In this document: positions 37,970-47,521 of the stretch, one piece after another
How positions within the stretch are numbered: position 1 is the first letter of the stretch
How the letters are laid out: every line of letters begins with the position of its first letter
From: Desulfocurvus sp.
Lineage (GTDB): Bacteria > Desulfobacterota > Desulfovibrionia > Desulfovibrionales > Desulfovibrionaceae
Assembly: GCA_020692325.1 (NCBI GenBank)
Contig: JAIMKR010000016.1
Span: 1 to 64,000 of the forward strand
Length of the DNA stretch: 64,000 nt
Direction of reading: 5' to 3'
Made by a program: the position numbers and the translations under genes
The notes under the pieces: generated by a model
Databases searched by the model: none
Seen by the model: only the letters and a program-made list of their open reading frames with translations
Told to the model about the DNA's origin: nothing

Positions 37970-39253
37970 ATGCGAAAAACTTGGATACTGACCTGCTGCC
38001 TGCTGTTGCTGCTGGCCACCAACGTCCACGCCGCGGACATCACAAGCTTCGACATCTTCGGCCCGGCGCAGACCAAGGTGAACATCCTCGTGCTGCCCGC
38101 CAAGGGCGGCGGCGTGGGCAACAGCTTCGTCGGCGTGGTGCAGAACGACATCGGCTTTCTGCCCTTCCTGCACCTCGTCTATCCCAATGAGGTGCTCGGC
38201 GGCGATACGAGCAAGGGGCTCAAAGCCGAGAATATCGACTTCAAGCCCTTGCTGCTCGGCCACATCGACCTGGTGATGACCACCGGCGTCAACGGCGGCA
38301 ACATCGAGGCCCGCGTCTACGAGACGTATTCGCAGAAGCTCCTCGTGGGCAAGGCGTACAGCGGCGTGGACGCCGGAGGCGTTGTCCGCGTGGGCGACCG
38401 CTTCAGCGCCCAGCTCATGCGTGTGCTCACCGGCAAGAGCGGCTTCTTCGACTCCACGCTGGCCTTCTCCAAGCGTTCGCGGGGCGGTAAGGAAATCTAC
38501 ACTGCCTCGGCCCTTGGACGCGATTTGCACCAGATCACCCGTGACGGTGGTTTCAACGTCAGCCCCTCGTGGTCCAAAAACGGGGCGCACATCGCCTACA
38601 CCAATATTTCCGACAAGGGGCACCGCCTCGGCATCTGGGATCGTGCGGGCCGGTTCTCGCGTCTGCGCAAGTTCCCGGGCAACATCGCCATCAGCCCCAC
38701 CTACGCCCCGGACGGCCGCATCGCCGTGGCCCTCTCGCTGCATGGTCACGCGGAAATCTATATGCTCGACGGGGCCATGAATCCCGGCAAGGCGCTGGCG
38801 CCCAGCTGGGGCATCAGCGTTTCGCCCAGCTTCGACCTCGCGGGCGACAAGATGGTCTTTTGCTCCGGTCGTATGGGCGGCCCGCAGATTTTTCTGCTGC
38901 ATACCGGCTCCGGCCAGGTGGAGCGCGTGACCTACGAGGGATCGTACAACACCCACCCCAGCCTGAGTCCCGACGGCCGTTTTGTGGTCTTCGCGCGGAT
39001 GACGGGCGCGGGGCAGCGCATATTCATCCGTGACCTGGGGGTCAACCAGGAGCGGCAGATCACCTTCGGTCCCGGCAACGACGAGGACCCGAGCTTTGAC
39101 CCCGATGGCTATTTCGTCTCCTTCTGTTCCACGCGTCTGGGCGGGTCGAAAATTTTCGTCACCACCCGGTACGGCGATCCGGCGAAGCAAATCCCCACGG
39201 GCCCTGGCGACGCAATGGCTCCGGCCTGGGGCGTGGCTCCTGCGCTTAACTGA
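37970..39253 (+). CDS. tolB: Tol-Pal system beta-propeller protein TolB
   Basis: The start at 37970 (MRKTWILT) gives 427 residues with a signal peptide ending near VHA-ADI; an ATG at 37946 is in frame. The N-terminal domain (about 25-150) precedes six beta-propeller blades with repeated motifs (GKEIYTASALG, NVSPSWSKNGAHIAYTN, PSLSPDGRFVVFAR, DPSFDPDGYFVSFCS). TolB binds Pal and the TolA domain in the periplasm. Confidence 0.95.
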   Translation: MRKTWILTCCLLLLLATNVHAADITSFDIFGPAQTKVNILVLPAKGGGVGNSFVGVVQNDIGFLPFLHLVYPNEVLGGDTSKGLKAENIDFKPLLLGHIDLVMTTGVNGGNIEARVYETYSQKLLVGKAYSGVDAGGVVRVGDRFSAQLMRVLTGKSGFFDSTLAFSKRSRGGKEIYTASALGRDLHQITRDGGFNVSPSWSKNGAHIAYTNISDKGHRLGIWDRAGRFSRLRKFPGNIAISPTYAPDGRIAVALSLHGHAEIYMLDGAMNPGKALAPSWGISVSPSFDLAGDKMVFCSGRMGGPQIFLLHTGSGQVERVTYEGSYNTHPSLSPDGRFVVFARMTGAGQRIFIRDLGVNQERQITFGPGNDEDPSFDPDGYFVSFCSTRLGGSKIFVTTRYGDPAKQIPTGPGDAMAPAWGVAPALN

Positions 39254-39389
39254 TTGGTCAAAAATCTCGCTTGCATTTTTGATGGAAGAGTATGAAAATG
39301 CCACGCGTATGAATAAGCGGCCCCGCCGGGAAACCTCCCGGAAGCCAATATACCCGCGCACGTGCGCAACGAATTTCAAGGAGGAAACA

Positions 39390-39920
39390 ATGAACGCCAA
39401 ACGTCTTATCATGAGCGCCATCCTGTTGGGCTCGGTGGTCGCCTTCTCGGCCGGCTGCGCCAAGAAGACCGCCGACGCCGTCCCGCAGACCACGACCATC
39501 CCGGACAAGGAGCCCGTCCAGGCTGCCCCCGCCAGCACCCCGTCTGATGACGAGCTGCGTGCCGCTCAGCGCGCCGAGGCCCAGCAGGCTGTGGGCAACA
39601 TGGTCTTCTTCGCCTTCGATTCCTTCGACCTGACCCCGGAGAGCCGCGACGTGCTCAACGCCAAGGCTGACGCTCTGAAGAAGTACAATATGTTCAACAT
39701 CGTCATCGAGGGTCACTGCGACGAGCGTGGCACCAGCGAGTACAACCTCGCCCTGGGCGAGCGTCGCGCCAAGGCCGCCCAGCAGTTCCTGAACCAGCTC
39801 GGCATCCCCGACAGCCGTATGACCATCGTCAGCTACGGCAAGGAGCGTCCTCTGGAGCAGGGTCACGGCGAGGCCGCTTGGTCCAAGAACCGTCGCGACG
39901 AGTTCAAGATCCAGAACTAG
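39390..39920 (+). CDS. pal: Peptidoglycan-associated lipoprotein Pal
   Basis: Very strong AAGGAGG before ATG at 39390; 176 residues. Lipobox FSAGC with the lipid-modified C23. After a Pro/Thr/Ala-rich linker comes the OmpA-like peptidoglycan-binding domain: VFFAFDSFDLTPES, IEGHCDERGTSEYNLALGERRA, VSYGKERPL. A 136-nt gap of lower GC upstream may hold its own promoter. A strong terminator follows. Confidence 0.96.
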   Translation: MNAKRLIMSAILLGSVVAFSAGCAKKTADAVPQTTTIPDKEPVQAAPASTPSDDELRAAQRAEAQQAVGNMVFFAFDSFDLTPESRDVLNAKADALKKYNMFNIVIEGHCDERGTSEYNLALGERRAKAAQQFLNQLGIPDSRMTIVSYGKERPLEQGHGEAAWSKNRRDEFKIQN

Positions 39921-39947
39921 TTTCGCGGACCGCTTGATTTATTGGCT

Positions 39948-39981
39948 GCCGTCGTCCCGCAAGGGCGACGGCGGTTTTTTT
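39948..39981 (+). terminator. Rho-independent terminator of the tol-pal operon
   Basis: Stem 39948-39957 with 39963-39972 (10 bp, one T-G pair), CGCAA loop, then GG and seven T. It lies 28 nt after the pal stop. Confidence 0.9.
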
Positions 39982-40022
39982 GTGTCGAGAACGGGAGGGG
40001 GGAGTGGAGCGGGCGATGCCCG

Positions 40023-40520
40023 CTAGATGAACAGGTGCAGCAGCGCGAAGGCGGCGGCGGCGAACAGACCTGCCACGAAATCATCAAGCATGACGCCGAT
40101 GCCGCCCGGCACGCCCTGGTCAACGGCGCGAATGGGCCAGGGCTTCAGAATATCGAAGAAGCGGAAGAGCAGGAACAGCTCGAAGAGGTCCAGCCCCATG
40201 GTCGGCGTGGGGCCGGAAAGGAAGAACGGCGTGAAAGCCGTCCACTGGCCCAACAGCTCGTCCACCACCACACAGCCGGGATCCTTGCGGTCGAGGACCT
40301 TTTCCGCTCGCCCCGCGGCCCAGGTCCCACCGGCCAGAATGACCGCCAGCAGCCCCGCGCGCGCGGCCAGGGGCAGCGGCACCAGACACCACGGCGCGGC
40401 CGCCAGCGCGACAGCGGAGCCCCAGGTGCCGGGGGCCTTGCGTATGCGGCCCACTGGGCCAAGCGTGGCGGCGAAAACCGCCAGCCGGTCGGTGATGGAG
40501 GGAATGGGGCGTTCCTGCAT
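40023..40520 (-). CDS. pgpA: Phosphatidylglycerophosphatase A
   Basis: 165 residues with about four membrane segments. GRIRKAPGTWGSAVAL, DPGCVVVDELLGQW and FRFFDILKPWPIRAVD are the PgpA motifs. It removes the phosphate from phosphatidylglycerol phosphate in the inner membrane. Transcribed toward the tol-pal terminator. Gene start at 40520 follows an AGGAGGG site. Confidence 0.93.
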   Translation of the reverse strand: MQERPIPSITDRLAVFAATLGPVGRIRKAPGTWGSAVALAAAPWCLVPLPLAARAGLLAVILAGGTWAAGRAEKVLDRKDPGCVVVDELLGQWTAFTPFFLSGPTPTMGLDLFELFLLFRFFDILKPWPIRAVDQGVPGGIGVMLDDFVAGLFAAAAFALLHLFI

Positions 40521-40561
40521 GGGGCCCTCCTGGGCGGGAATGGGCGGGTGGGGCGAAGCCC

Positions 40562-40969
40562 TCAGCCGGCCTCGACGAGGCCCAGCTTGACGAGTTCCTC
40601 GCGGATTTGCCGCAGGCGGAAGGGTTTGGTCATGTACGACACTGCACGGCCGCTGATGAATGCGCGCGAGGCTGCGTGGTCGTCATCGAGTCCGGTGGTT
40701 ATGATGACGCGGGCGCAGGCCGGTTCGGGGAGTCCCGCCGCGTCCTCGGCCGTGCGCATGCGTTCCAGCGTTTGCAATCCGTTCATGCCCGGCAGCATTA
40801 TGTCCAGAAACACGGCTTCGTAGGGAAGCCCACCGCTCAGGGCGCGCTCGAACAGGGCGAGCGCCTCCTCGCCGCTGGCGGCGGCATCGCACCGGGCCAA
40901 CGATTCCAGCGCCAGGAGCAGGAACTCCCGATTCACCGGCGCATCATCCACAACGAGCGCGCGCAGCAT
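40562..40969 (-). CDS. Single-domain response regulator
   Basis: 135 residues, a receiver domain only. VVDDAPVNREFLLLAL carries the acidic pocket, AVFLDIMLPGMNGLQTLERM the phospho-acceptor Asp, and YMTKPFRLRQI the conserved Lys. ATG at 40969 follows GGTGAT, 4 nt after the gmhA stop, so it is co-transcribed with gmhA. No kinase or output domain is adjacent. A shuttle role, CheY- or Spo0F-like, is possible. Confidence 0.85.
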   Translation of the reverse strand: MLRALVVDDAPVNREFLLLALESLARCDAAASGEEALALFERALSGGLPYEAVFLDIMLPGMNGLQTLERMRTAEDAAGLPEPACARVIITTGLDDDHAASRAFISGRAVSYMTKPFRLRQIREELVKLGLVEAG

Positions 40970-40973
40970 GAGA

Positions 40974-41579
40974 TCACCCCTGTCCCAGTTCCATGACGGA
41001 TTCAAACAGGAAGTGGTCCACCACATGGCACAGCATGTGCCCGGCGGCGATATGCACCTCCTGAATGATGGCCGTGTCCTTGCTGGGCACACTCAGAATG
41101 TGGTCGCACAAGGGCTCCATCTCGCCGGTCATGGCGCCGCACATGCCTATGGTGACCAGCCCCCTGCTCTTGGCCTCGCGCAGGGCGGCGAGCACGTTGC
41201 GGCTCGAACCGCTGGTGCTGATGCCGATGAGGATGTCTCCCGCCAAGCCCAGCGCCTGCACCTGCTTCACGAACACCAGCTCGAAGCCGTAGTCGTTGCC
41301 GATGGCCGTGAGGATGGACGAATCCGTGGTCAGTGCTATGGCCGGCAGCGGGGGGCGCTCCAGCTTGAAGCGGTTGACGAACTCCGCGGCGAGGTGCTGG
41401 CAATCGGCGGCGCTGCCGCCGTTGCCGCAGAAAAGAACCTTGCCGCCCTCGGTGAGGGAGAGCGCCGTGATCCGGGCGATCTCGACAAGGTTTGGGGCGT
41501 TTTCTTCAAAAAAGGCTTCCCGGACGCGCAGCCCCTCGTGGGCGTGCTCCAGCACCTTTCGAATGGCTTTTTCCGACAT
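40974..41579 (-). CDS. gmhA: Sedoheptulose-7-phosphate isomerase
   Basis: 201 residues, SIS fold. FCGNGGSAADCQHLAAEFVNRF, TSGSSRNVLAAL and the late Q-E-V-H-I-A-A-G-H-M motif (metal and catalytic His/Glu) identify GmhA. It converts sedoheptulose 7-phosphate to D-glycero-D-manno-heptose 7-phosphate for LPS inner core. The matching bisphosphate phosphatase domain is at 57062-58324. No hldE or hldD is in the window. Confidence 0.93.
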   Translation of the reverse strand: MSEKAIRKVLEHAHEGLRVREAFFEENAPNLVEIARITALSLTEGGKVLFCGNGGSAADCQHLAAEFVNRFKLERPPLPAIALTTDSSILTAIGNDYGFELVFVKQVQALGLAGDILIGISTSGSSRNVLAALREAKSRGLVTIGMCGAMTGEMEPLCDHILSVPSKDTAIIQEVHIAAGHMLCHVVDHFLFESVMELGQG

Positions 41580-41693
41580 GCGCTCTCCAGTGCTGCGACA
41601 GAAAATTCCGTGGAACAGACGGAAAGATACACGAAAGGTCGGCCAGAATCAACGCGGCTTGTGGAACCGGACGGCAGAATAATATTCGGTGAA

Positions 41694-41708
41694 TGTTCGA
41701 TACGAACA
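41694..41708. promoter_or_regulatory. Perfect palindrome upstream of livK promoter
   Basis: TGTTCG-ATA-CGAACA, a 6-3-6 inverted repeat 18 nt upstream of the livK -35 element. The position fits an activator or repressor site. The regulator is not identified. Confidence 0.45.
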
Positions 41709-41726
41709 GGTGGGGTAAAAAAACCT

Positions 41727-41755
41727 TTGAACTCCAAATGGGTTTGAGGTAATGA
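41727..41755 (+). promoter_or_regulatory. Candidate livK promoter
   Basis: TTGAAC (41727-41732), a 17-nt spacer and TAATGA (41750-41755). It leaves a leader of about 50 nt before the livK ATG at 41811. Confidence 0.55.
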
Positions 41756-41810
41756 TCGACACTACACAATGGGTTGCACGGGTTTTTACAAATTTCGTCA
41801 GGAGGATCGG

Positions 41811-42995
41811 ATGAAAAAAACGACCGTCAAGATTTTGTTCGTGGTTCTCGCCCTCGGCCTGGGCGCCTTCGCGCTGGCCGGCTGCGGCAAGGACAGCAAC
41901 ACTATCAAAGTTGGCTTCAACCTTGAGTTGACCGGCGACATCCCGAAGGTCGGCGAGGCTTCCAAGTTCGCCGCCGAGATGCTCAAAGAGGACATCAACT
42001 CCAAGGGTGGCCTGGAGGTGGGCGGCAAGAAGTACAAACTCGAGTTCGTCTACCAGGATAACGAGGCCAAGGCCGAGAGCGCCGTCAACGCCGCCCTCAA
42101 GCTGATCAACCAGGATGGCGTGGTCGCCATCGTCGGCCCGAATTCCTCCAAGCAGGCTGTTCCGGCCGCCGCCACCTGCAACGACGCCCAGACCGTCATG
42201 GTCACCCCGTGGTCCACCAACGTCGACACCACCAAGGACCGCCCCTGGGTTTTCCGTGCGTGCTTCCTCGACGCCTTCCAGGGTCCCGTGGCCACCAACT
42301 TCGCCGCCAAGCAGTTCGGCGCCAAGACCGCCGCGGTCATCTTCGACATCTCCAACGACTACTCCAAGGGTCTCGCCGAGATCTTCAAGCAGGAGTGGGA
42401 GAAGAAGATGGGTGCCGGCACCGTGGTCGGTTACGAGTCGCACGGCACCAAGGACCAGGACTTCTCGGCCCAGCTGACCAAGATCGTCGCGGCCAAGCCC
42501 GACTTCATCTTCGTGCCCGACAACTACAATCAGGTCGCGCTCATCGTGAAGCAGGCCCACGACCTGGGCTACAAGGGTCCCTTCATGGGCTCCGACGCCT
42601 GGGGCTCCGCCGAGCTCATGACCCTTTGCGGCAAGGACTGCATCGGTCAGTTCTTCAGCACCCACTACGCCGCCGCCGGCGCGCAGGGCGCCACCAAGGA
42701 GTTCATCGACCGCTTCAACACCAAGTACAAGTACGTGCCCGACGACGTGGCCGCCCTCACCTGGGACGCCACCCGTCTGGTGCTGCAGGCCATCCAGAAC
42801 GTGGGCAAGGTCGAGAAGGACGTGAAGACCGAGCGCAAGGCCATTCGCGACGCCATGGCCAACATCAAGGAGTTCGACGGCATTACCGGCAAGATGAAGT
42901 TCGCCGGCACCGGCGACCCCGCCAAGTGCGCCGTGGTCGTCCAGATCAGCCCCGAGGGCAAGTTCGTGTTCAAGCAATCCGTCTGCCCCGAGTAA
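41811..42995 (+). CDS. livK: Branched-chain amino acid-binding lipoprotein
   Basis: AGGAGG precedes ATG; 394 residues. Lipobox ALAGC with C25 as lipid site. The mature part is a two-lobe periplasmic binding fold (NTIKVGFNLELTGDIPKVGE, VGPNSSKQAVPAA, GSDAWGSAELMTL). Anchored binding component of the LivKHMGF importer for Leu, Ile and Val or similar amino acids. An intercistronic hairpin follows and may give it higher mRNA levels than the membrane genes. Confidence 0.92.
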   Translation: MKKTTVKILFVVLALGLGAFALAGCGKDSNTIKVGFNLELTGDIPKVGEASKFAAEMLKEDINSKGGLEVGGKKYKLEFVYQDNEAKAESAVNAALKLINQDGVVAIVGPNSSKQAVPAAATCNDAQTVMVTPWSTNVDTTKDRPWVFRACFLDAFQGPVATNFAAKQFGAKTAAVIFDISNDYSKGLAEIFKQEWEKKMGAGTVVGYESHGTKDQDFSAQLTKIVAAKPDFIFVPDNYNQVALIVKQAHDLGYKGPFMGSDAWGSAELMTLCGKDCIGQFFSTHYAAAGAQGATKEFIDRFNTKYKYVPDDVAALTWDATRLVLQAIQNVGKVEKDVKTERKAIRDAMANIKEFDGITGKMKFAGTGDPAKCAVVVQISPEGKFVFKQSVCPE

Positions 42996-43014
42996 CGACG
43001 AAAATGGCATGATC

Positions 43015-43047
43015 GCGGGCGGGGGCCGTCACAAGGTCCCCGCCCGC
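43015..43047 (+). terminator. Stem-loop between livK and livH
   Basis: A 13-bp GC-rich stem (GCGGGCGGGG arm, one G-T pair) with a GTCACAA loop, followed by CTTCCTT rather than a clean T run. It is probably a partial terminator or 3' stabiliser, as is common after binding-protein genes. Confidence 0.6.
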
Positions 43048-43105
43048 CTTCCTTAGGTACGGCGCGGGCCGCGCGCGAGCATTATCCAAAAGCCAAGGTG
43101 TCCCG

Positions 43106-44032
43106 GTGGAAATCTTTCAGAACATCCTGAACGCATTGCAGTTCGGCAGTTTCTACGCCTTGATCGCGCTGGGCTACACGCTGGTGTACGGCGTGCTCCG
43201 GCTCATCAACTTCGCCCATGGCGACATCTTCATGGTGGGCGCATACATCGCCTACTTCCTGGCGGTCACGCTCATCGGGGCCACCGGCGGGTTCAACGTG
43301 GGGCTGCATGTCAGCCCGGCCGTGGCGCTTGCCATCACCGTGCCCGTCACCATGATCCTCACCGCGCTTGTCGGCGTGACGCTGGAGCGCACGGCGTACC
43401 GGCCGCTGCGCCGCAAGGGCGCCAACCGTCTGTACGTGGTCATCACCGCCCTGATGGCCGGTCTGGTGCTGGAAAACGGCAACCTGGCCCTGCTGGGCGC
43501 CACCCGCAAGCGTTTCCCCGACCTCATCGACAAGGTCGTGTGGAACATCGGCGGCGTGGCGGTGACGAACCTCAAGGTCGTGGTCATCGTGGCCGCCATC
43601 ATCGTGTTCGCCATGCTGCAGTTCATCGTCACGCGCACCAAAATCGGCATGGCCATGCGCGGCATCAGCTACGACAAGTTCGCCATTCCGCTCATGGGCA
43701 TTCCGCTCGACACCATCATCGTGGTCACCTTCGTGCTCGGCTCGGGCATGGCGGGGCTCGCCGGCATCCTCTTCGCCATGAGCTACCCCATCCTCGAACC
43801 CTACATGGGCGCGCTCATCGGCTGGAAGGCCTTCATCGCCGCCGTCGTGGGCGGCATCGGCGACATCCGTGGCGCCATCGTGGGCGGCTTCCTGCTTGGT
43901 TTCATCGAAATCGGCGTCGTGGCCGTGTTCCCCAGCACCCTGCGCGATCTCTTCGCCTTCTCGGTGCTTCTGATCATTCTTTGGCTGCGGCCAACCGGCC
44001 TGTTCGGCGTGGCCGAGACCACGAAGATCTAG
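43106..44032 (+). CDS. livH: Branched-chain amino acid ABC permease LivH
   Basis: GTG start, 308 residues, about eight membrane segments. FGSFYALIALGYTLVYGVLRLINFAHGDIFMVGAY is the LivH opening, and GMAGLAGILFAM lies in the conserved inner region. Forms the channel with LivM. Confidence 0.94.
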   Translation: MEIFQNILNALQFGSFYALIALGYTLVYGVLRLINFAHGDIFMVGAYIAYFLAVTLIGATGGFNVGLHVSPAVALAITVPVTMILTALVGVTLERTAYRPLRRKGANRLYVVITALMAGLVLENGNLALLGATRKRFPDLIDKVVWNIGGVAVTNLKVVVIVAAIIVFAMLQFIVTRTKIGMAMRGISYDKFAIPLMGIPLDTIIVVTFVLGSGMAGLAGILFAMSYPILEPYMGALIGWKAFIAAVVGGIGDIRGAIVGGFLLGFIEIGVVAVFPSTLRDLFAFSVLLIILWLRPTGLFGVAETTKI

Positions 44033-44045
44033 GCGAGGCGCGCAA

Positions 44046-45059
44046 ATGCAGAAAAAAGTATTCACCATCGGGCTGTTCGCCTGCATCGTCGCCCTCGTGG
44101 CGCTGGCCCAGTTCCACCTGCTGGACGACTATTACCTCTCCGTGATCATGTTCATGGGGGTCAACGTGATTCTGGCCGCCAGCCTCAACCTCGTGAACGG
44201 CTACATGGGCGAGTTCTCGTGCGGGCACGGCGGGTTCATGTGCGTGGGGGCGTATGTCTCATCCCTGTGCACGGTGCTGATGTTCAGCAAGAACCAGATG
44301 CTGGGCGCGCCGCTGCTGCCTCCGCAGCTGGCCTTCATCGGCCTCCCCATCGCGCTGTTCATTGGCTCGATGGCGGCGGCCGTGGCGGGTTTGGTCGTGG
44401 CCATCCCCTCGTTCAAGACCCGCGGCGACTATCTGGCCATCATCACGCTGGCCGCCAACTACATCGTCATCTCGGCCATCAACAACATGGAGTTCGTCGG
44501 CGGTCCGCGCGGGTTCATGGGCATGAGCGCCACCGTGCGCGACATGGAGAACATGATCGACCTGCCCTGGATGCTCATCTTCGTGCTCCTGGGCATGGTC
44601 TTCACCATATGGATTCTGCGCCGCTTCGTTTCCTCCACGCTGGGCAAGGGCGTGCCGGCCATCTGTCAGGACGAGATCGCCGCCGAGATCATGAGCGTGG
44701 ACACCAACCACATGAAGCTCATCGCCTTCATGCTGTCCTCCGGCCTGGCCGGTCTGGCGGGCGGGCTGTACGCCCACGTGCTGGGCTACGTGAACCCGCA
44801 GAGCTTCGATATCATGCGCTCCACCGAGGTCATGGTCATGGTCTACCTGGGCGGCATGGGATCGCTCTCGGGCGCGGCCATCGCGGCCGTGAGCTACACG
44901 GTGCTCATGGAGGCGCTGCGTTTCCTGGATGTTTGGAAATGGGTGGTCATTCCGCTGCTGCTCATTCTGCTCATGCAGTTCCGCCCCGAGGGACTCATGG
45001 GCAACCGCGAGCTGTCGGATTTCTTCCCCAAGCTGCGCAAGTACTATTCCTTCAAATAG
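44046..45059 (+). CDS. livM: Branched-chain amino acid ABC permease LivM
   Basis: 337 residues, about nine membrane segments. VNVILAASLNLVNGYMGEFSCGHGGFMCVGAY and LAGLAGGLYAHVLGYVNPQSF are LivM marks. Lies 13 nt after livH. Confidence 0.94.
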   Translation: MQKKVFTIGLFACIVALVALAQFHLLDDYYLSVIMFMGVNVILAASLNLVNGYMGEFSCGHGGFMCVGAYVSSLCTVLMFSKNQMLGAPLLPPQLAFIGLPIALFIGSMAAAVAGLVVAIPSFKTRGDYLAIITLAANYIVISAINNMEFVGGPRGFMGMSATVRDMENMIDLPWMLIFVLLGMVFTIWILRRFVSSTLGKGVPAICQDEIAAEIMSVDTNHMKLIAFMLSSGLAGLAGGLYAHVLGYVNPQSFDIMRSTEVMVMVYLGGMGSLSGAAIAAVSYTVLMEALRFLDVWKWVVIPLLLILLMQFRPEGLMGNRELSDFFPKLRKYYSFK

Positions 45060-45074
45060 CGAGCCGGAGAGAGC

Positions 45075-45838
<764 letters not shown>

Positions 45839-45842
<4 letters not shown>

Positions 45843-46573
45843 ACACGCTGCTGGAAGTCAAAAACCTGAAGGTCCGGTACGGAAACATCGAGGCCCTGCA
45901 CGGGATCTCGCTGCATGTGGACGAGGGCGAGATCGTGACCCTGATCGGCGCCAACGGCGCGGGCAAGTCCACCACGCTCATGAGCATTTGCCGCCTGCCC
46001 CCGCCGGAGGCCCCCCGCGTCACCGAGGGCGACATCCTCTACAAGGGGCAGAGCCTGCTGAACGTGCCGCCGCACAAGGTCGTCAGCGATCTGAACATGG
46101 CGCTGGTGCCCGAGGGCCGCCGCATCTTCGGCAACCTCACGGTGGAGGAGAACCTGCGGTTGGCCACCTACGCCCGCACCGACGGGAGCGAGAACATCGA
46201 GCGCGACTACGAGCGCGTGTACCAGCTATTCCCCCGCCTGGCCGAGCGCCGCAAGCAGCGCAGTGAATCGCTCTCCGGCGGCGAGCAGCAGATGCTGGCC
46301 ATGGGCCGGGCCATCATGACCAAGTGTCAGTTCCTCATGCTCGACGAACCGAGCATGGGGCTTGCCCCGCTGCTCATGTACGATATGTTCCGCGCCCTCA
46401 AGGAGCTGAACCAGAGCGGCCTCACCATCCTGCTCATCGAGCAGAACGCCAACCTTGCCCTTCGTTTCTCCCACCGCGGCTACGTGCTCGACACGGGCGA
46501 GATCACGGCCAGCGGCACCAGCGAGGAGCTGCGCGCTGATCCCGAGGTCAAAAAGGCCTACCTGGGCGGCTAG
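45839..46573 (+). CDS. livF: Branched-chain amino acid ABC ATPase LivF
   Basis: The TTG start at 45839 overlaps the livG stop as TTGA, with GGAGA upstream. 244 residues. Walker A GANGAGKST, signature LSGGEQQMLAMGRAIM, Walker B FLMLDEPSMGLAP. Slightly long loop after Walker A (PPPEAPRVTEGD). Confidence 0.94.
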
Positions 46574-46599
46574 CCCAATCCCCCCAAGATTCCACTGCG

Positions 46600-46636
46600 A
46601 AGGGCGGTCCGTCGGTACATGGCGGTCCGCCCTTTT
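46600..46636. terminator. Bidirectional terminator after livF
   Basis: AAGGGCGG (46600-46607) pairs with CCGCCCTT (46627-46634), with an inner CCG/CGG pair, and runs into TTTT rightward. It separates the liv operon from the convergent decarboxylase-like gene. Confidence 0.65.
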
Positions 46637-46644
46637 CCGTCTGG

Positions 46645-47427
46645 CTAGGCCGCACCGGCGTCGGCCCGGGCGAAGACCTCGCGCAGGGCGGAAAGCGCGT
46701 TGAGCGCCGCCGGGAATCCGGCGTAGGCCGCCATCTGCACGGCCAGCTCCGTCAGTTCCGTGCGCGTCAGCCCCACGTGCAGACCGGCGCGGGCGTGGAC
46801 CATGAGCTGCGGGCGCATGGTTCCGCGCGCGGCGGCCGCCGCGACCATGGCGATCTCCTTGCGCCGGGCGGAGAGACCCGGTCGGCAGATCACGTCGCCA
46901 TAGCTGAAGTCGAGGATGTACTCGGCCATCTCCGGGGCCAGGTCGTTCAGCGCGTCCAACACGGCCCGTCCCGAGTCGCCGCTCGTGGCCGCCAATGCCG
47001 ACAGCCCGCGTTCGCGCCGCGTGCCTTCGAGCGGGGCGGCCACCTCGGGCGCGATTCCCCGGGCGGCGAATACGCGCCGCGTCACGGCAAGGGCGTTGAG
47101 CCCGGCCGGGAATCCGGCGAAAACCGTGGTCACGAGGACGATCTCCACGAGCTCACGCGCGCTGAGCCCGGCGTTCAGACTGGCGTCCAGGTGGAAGGCC
47201 AGCTGCGGCTCGGCGTTGCCCAGGGCGATGAGCGCGGCCACCGTGGCCACCTGCCGGTCGGCCGTGGCCAAGCCGGGCCGGCTGTGGATGTCGCCGTATC
47301 CGAAGCCCATCGTCATCTCCACCATGTCCGGCGCGATGTCGTCCAACGCGGCGTGCAGCATGTCCTCCGCCCCCGGGCTCAACCGTGCGAGCAGTTCCCG
47401 TCCCTTGCGCATCCGTTCGGAATTCAT
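46645..47427 (-). CDS. Tandem carboxymuconolactone-decarboxylase-like protein
   Basis: The ATG at 47427 has AGGAGG upstream; 260 residues. Two CMD-type repeats at about 25-120 and 155-250, each with a D-FSYGD/GFGYGD segment, RPGL, then ALxARG and a FAGFPAxLNAL helix. The CxxC of AhpD is absent, so it is not an AhpD peroxidase. Divergent from a LysR gene, which probably controls it. Likely an aromatic or quinone-related enzyme; substrate unknown. Confidence 0.82.
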   Translation of the reverse strand: MNSERMRKGRELLARLSPGAEDMLHAALDDIAPDMVEMTMGFGYGDIHSRPGLATADRQVATVAALIALGNAEPQLAFHLDASLNAGLSARELVEIVLVTTVFAGFPAGLNALAVTRRVFAARGIAPEVAAPLEGTRRERGLSALAATSGDSGRAVLDALNDLAPEMAEYILDFSYGDVICRPGLSARRKEIAMVAAAAARGTMRPQLMVHARAGLHVGLTRTELTELAVQMAAYAGFPAALNALSALREVFARADAGAA

Positions 47428-47521
47428 AAATGCCTCCTGTGTTTTTCGAAAGCGTAGGGCCATATTTTTGAGATGTGAAATATATTGTTCAGTCAAGATT
47501 GATATGTTATAAGTATTGAAT

